Below are positions 5,436 to 7,027 of a DNA stretch of 7,027 nt, in pieces. Position numbers and translations under genes: made by a program. The DNA is from JAILLW01 sp045629045 (GTDB lineage Bacteria > Bacillota > Clostridia > Lachnospirales > Lachnospiraceae). The stretch's first letter is position 1. Every line of letters starts with the position of its first letter. The stretch covers positions 1 through 7,027 of the forward strand of contig JAZQQM010000018.1 of the NCBI GenBank assembly GCA_045629045.1, given 5' to 3'. The notes below the pieces were generated by a model that saw only the letters and a program-made list of their open reading frames with translations, did not search any database and was not told the origin of the DNA.

Positions 5436-5450
5436 TTGCGGAGCGCAAAA
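5436..5450 (+). repeat. 15-bp hairpin repeat, copy 2
   Basis: TTGCGGAGCGCAAAA differs from the copy at 5158-5172 at one base, in the loop, so the stem TTGCG/CGCAA is kept. It lies just upstream of the antitoxin promoter. Confidence 0.5.
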
Positions 5451-5456
5451 GCCCAT

Positions 5457-5485
5457 TTGGCAAACACACTCATTGGGTGTATATT
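5457..5485 (+). promoter_or_regulatory. Promoter of the toxin-antitoxin operon
   Basis: TTGGCA (5457-5462) and TATATT (5480-5485) have a 17-base spacer. Transcription would begin near 5492, leaving a very short leader before the AGGTG ribosome binding site at 5493-5497. The spacer contains an imperfect inverted repeat (ACAC...GTGT) that could be bound by the Xre-type antitoxin. Confidence 0.6.
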
Positions 5486-5503
5486 GTATGTGAGGTGAAT
5501 GAT

Positions 5504-6154
5504 ATGACGATTTATGAAATGAGAACTGCGCTTGGCGATACGCAAAGTGGATTTGCCGAAAGATATAACATCCCTTTTCGTACTATTCAAAACTGGGAGG
5601 CAGGTGTGCGTAAGCCCCCGGAATATGTTGTCACGCTGCTGGAAAGCCGCATACAGTCCGATCTTTACAATCGAAAGACAAGAATATTGCCGAAGCATGA
5701 CGCTCGCAAAAAGGAACTTCCGAAAAGGCGTGACTATGTCGGTGCATTTTCCTGGTTAAAGGCTGTCAGGGAATGTCTCGGAGATTCTTTCATTTTCGCT
5801 TTGGATGAGGCTTTGATGTGTCAGGGAAATTTCGGCGGACGAAGTGACGAATATATCGTATGGGGTTACGGTGATGATTCTGTCTCAGACTTTAACGGAG
5901 TCGTACTGCTCGGAAATCATATTAGCACTTATGATATTCGTGAAAAGCGAGGACTTCGTTTTACTGATTTTAACCGAACAGTCACAGATGCACTTGCAAA
6001 CGAAGCAATTTTGGATATGCAAGGTATTACAGAGGCTCTCAGCCGATACTACTTCACCAATGGTGACAGCTTTGACGGAATATTTGTATCCCCCGAATAT
6101 CGCGAAAGATTTGCGGAGCTAGCCGACAATGCTATAAACTATTATGATAATTAA
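5504..6154 (+). CDS. Xre-type helix-turn-helix antitoxin of an AbiEii-type toxin-antitoxin system
   Basis: This is a 216-residue protein. The ATG at 5504-5506 is chosen because AGGTG lies six bases upstream; an in-frame GTG at 5477 would fall inside the -10 region. Residues ~1-50 are a Cro/C1-type helix-turn-helix (MTIYEMRTALGDTQSGFAER then IPFRTIQNWEAGVRKPPEYV), with the recognition helix at about 25-33. The remaining ~160 residues form a separate domain (WLKAVRECLGDSFIFALDEAL, DEYIVWGYGDDS, LRFTDFNRTVTDALANEAIL), probably the part that counters the toxin; I know of no named domain for it. The next gene starts 11 bases after the stop and encodes an AbiEii-family nucleotidyltransferase. In type IV systems such as AbiE the first gene is a DNA-binding antitoxin that represses the operon, so autoregulation through the promoter inverted repeat is likely. 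The gene appears intact. Confidence 0.78.
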   Translation: MTIYEMRTALGDTQSGFAERYNIPFRTIQNWEAGVRKPPEYVVTLLESRIQSDLYNRKTRILPKHDARKKELPKRRDYVGAFSWLKAVRECLGDSFIFALDEALMCQGNFGGRSDEYIVWGYGDDSVSDFNGVVLLGNHISTYDIREKRGLRFTDFNRTVTDALANEAILDMQGITEALSRYYFTNGDSFDGIFVSPEYRERFAELADNAINYYDN

Positions 6155-6165
6155 GAGGTGATTTC

Positions 6166-6795
6166 ATGCAGTTTTCAGCAGAAGAGAAATTAATGTATGG
6201 TGCGATGAAATCCATATATGACAGCGGTATCCCCATTGATTTTAAGGGATCGATGGTTCTGAAAGTCTGCCTGATTGAAGCAGGCTATCACGAGGAAATC
6301 CGACACACGGTTGATATTGATGCAAACTGGTATTCGGAGTCTCCTCCAACAGCGGAGCAAATGACTGATTCCCTGCAAAATGCGCTAAGAAGAGCCGGAA
6401 TTGATTTAGATGTGAGCTTATACAGGATGTACGGTGAAGGACGTTCCGCAGGTTTTGAACTTTCTGAACGTGAAACAGGCGATGTACTCTTTACAATGGA
6501 TATTGACGTAAACCGCCCCGCTGTACAGACAAGAATCTATGAAATTTCAGATATCCGTTTTCGCGGTGTTTCAGTCAATCAGATGCTGGCAGATAAAATC
6601 TCTGCCGTTTCCGGAGATAAGATTTTCCGTCGTGTTAAAGATGTAGTGGATTTGTACTATCTGTCACAGGTGTTCCCGTTTCACAGTGCTGATATTAATC
6701 AGATATTGAAAGATAACGGCAGAGAGCAAGCTCAGCCGCACTCATCTTCCTTGCTAACACTGGTGAAAGTAGTGAAACGCATTCCAAAATTCTGA
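6166..6795 (+). CDS. AbiEii-family nucleotidyltransferase toxin, C-terminus replaced by foreign sequence
   Basis: An ATG at 6166 with AGAGGTG five bases upstream begins a 209-residue protein. The AbiEii/DUF1814 nucleotidyltransferase motifs are present: DFKGSMVLK (G28-S29), R46-H-T-V-D50-I-D52 (metal-binding Asp pair), TMDID (D112, D114), and ADK144...VK158-D159-x-x-D162-LYYL. Related enzymes are GTP-binding AbiE toxins and MenT toxins that modify tRNA; they stop growth in phage infection. Family sequence runs to about residue 187 (ILKDNGRE, base ~6726). The last ~22 residues (QAQPHSSSLL...KRIPKF) are the antisense of the convergent gene and are low-complexity and unlike the family. Homologues normally continue with a further helical domain, so ~60 or more residues are missing. 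The catalytic core remains, so partial activity cannot be excluded, but the protein is probably inactive or weakened. Confidence 0.8.
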   Translation: MQFSAEEKLMYGAMKSIYDSGIPIDFKGSMVLKVCLIEAGYHEEIRHTVDIDANWYSESPPTAEQMTDSLQNALRRAGIDLDVSLYRMYGEGRSAGFELSERETGDVLFTMDIDVNRPAVQTRIYEISDIRFRGVSVNQMLADKISAVSGDKIFRRVKDVVDLYYLSQVFPFHSADINQILKDNGREQAQPHSSSLLTLVKVVKRIPKF

Positions 6796-7027
6796 TTGCA
6801 TTTTCAACTGGTGAAGTGTGGCACACCAAATCAGTCATACATCCTTTATATGTCGGACAGGCTGTACATTCTGTAATCTTCTCGGGTACAGATACCTTAG
6901 CTCTATTTCGATCTGCAATAGCATCTCGCACTTTAGCAAGTATGTTTTCATCTCCAACCAGCTCGCATTCGCGGCCATTATCTTTTTCGTATTTTATAAA
7001 ATCCAGGACTGTCTGTATTTCCCAATC
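6695..7027 (-). CDS. Unrecognised four-cysteine protein, 5' end outside window
   Basis: The minus-strand frame is open from the right edge for 110 codons to the TAA at 6695-6697, so the start is missing. I do not recognise the family. Visible features are a polar helical N-terminal part (WEIQTVLDFIKYEKDNGRE) and a cysteine cluster C-x2-C-x5-C-x5-C (ECTACPTYKGCMTDLVC, residues 54-69 counted from the edge), which could bind zinc or an iron-sulphur cluster. A helical, hydrophobic tail follows. No signal peptide can be judged. Its 3' end overlaps the AbiEii-like gene by 101 bases; the final residues after AELAL are antisense to the toxin coding sequence, so the original C-terminus was probably lost at the same junction. 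The protein-like sequence upstream supports a real gene. Confidence 0.6.
   Translation of the reverse strand, partial: DWEIQTVLDFIKYEKDNGRECELVGDENILAKVRDAIADRNRAKVSVPEKITECTACPTYKGCMTDLVCHTSPVENAIRILECVSLLSPVLARKMSAAELALCRYLSISD

Larger units (their letters stand above)
4934..5503. other. Gene-free divergent region between the ATPase operon and the toxin-antitoxin operon
   Basis: This 570-base stretch holds no complete gene. From left to right it contains the ATPase ribosome binding site and promoter (4941-5002), about 95 bases with nothing recognisable, two perfect palindromes (5100-5134), a hairpin repeat (5158-5172), a relaxase gene scrap (5222-5386), the second copy of the hairpin repeat (5436-5450), and the antitoxin promoter (5457-5485). 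It reads as the remnant of a mobilisation region between two defence modules. Confidence 0.7.

Noticed and set aside
5412..5498. A 28-residue plus-strand frame starting with GTG before the antitoxin gene
   Set aside because: It has no convincing ribosome binding site, overlaps the antitoxin promoter and the hairpin repeat, and matches nothing I recognise.
5477..5503. GTG start adding nine residues to the antitoxin
   Set aside because: The GTG overlaps the -10 region, and the internal ATG has a well-placed AGGTG site.

Overview
The window looks like a low-GC Firmicute chromosome, probably a gut clostridium of the Lachnospiraceae type. The basis is the A+T-rich DNA, strong AGGAGG ribosome binding sites, sigma-A-like promoters, and families common in those genomes: a DUF91-like nuclease, DUF4417, an Xre/AbiEii pair, a Firmicute relaxase and a glucosaminidase endolysin. 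It is an accessory region made of defence or toxin modules set between remnants of mobile elements. The taxonomy is inference.

Left part (1-1705, minus strand). A PD-(D/E)XK-type nuclease gene runs off the left edge. It has its own extended -10 promoter and lies just downstream of a strong terminator. That terminator ends a prophage endolysin remnant (999-1589) that keeps only the last residues of its catalytic domain plus an SH3b and a Cpl-7-like wall-binding domain.

Middle (1633-3274, minus strand). Three overlapping genes form one operon: a DUF4417 protein, a very basic EndoU-like nuclease, and a small acidic protein that is the likely immunity factor. The three genes lie between two direct copies of a 34-bp sequence (31/34 identical). 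The EndoU-like gene has no secretion or delivery region. This bracketed cassette is the most interesting object here.

Centre (3369-5002, minus strand). A well-formed promoter drives an ABC-like AAA ATPase of the defence-associated (AAA_15/AAA_21) kind. It is translationally coupled to an unrecognised ~100-residue protein that starts with TTG. A perfect A_AAA_AAA slippery heptamer near the end of the small gene could give a 119-residue form.

Non-coding gap (4934-5503). This holds the divergent promoters, two perfect palindromes two helical turns apart, a 15-bp hairpin repeat present twice, and a ~54-codon scrap of a mobilisation relaxase whose metal-binding histidines are deleted.

Right part (5457-7027). 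An Xre-type antitoxin and an AbiEii-family nucleotidyltransferase toxin form a plus-strand type IV toxin-antitoxin pair. The toxin loses its family sequence near residue 187 and reads into the back of a convergent gene that enters from the right edge and carries a four-cysteine motif. The two genes meet tail to tail at a recombination scar around 6720-6730.

All family calls were made by eye from translated sequence, without any database search.
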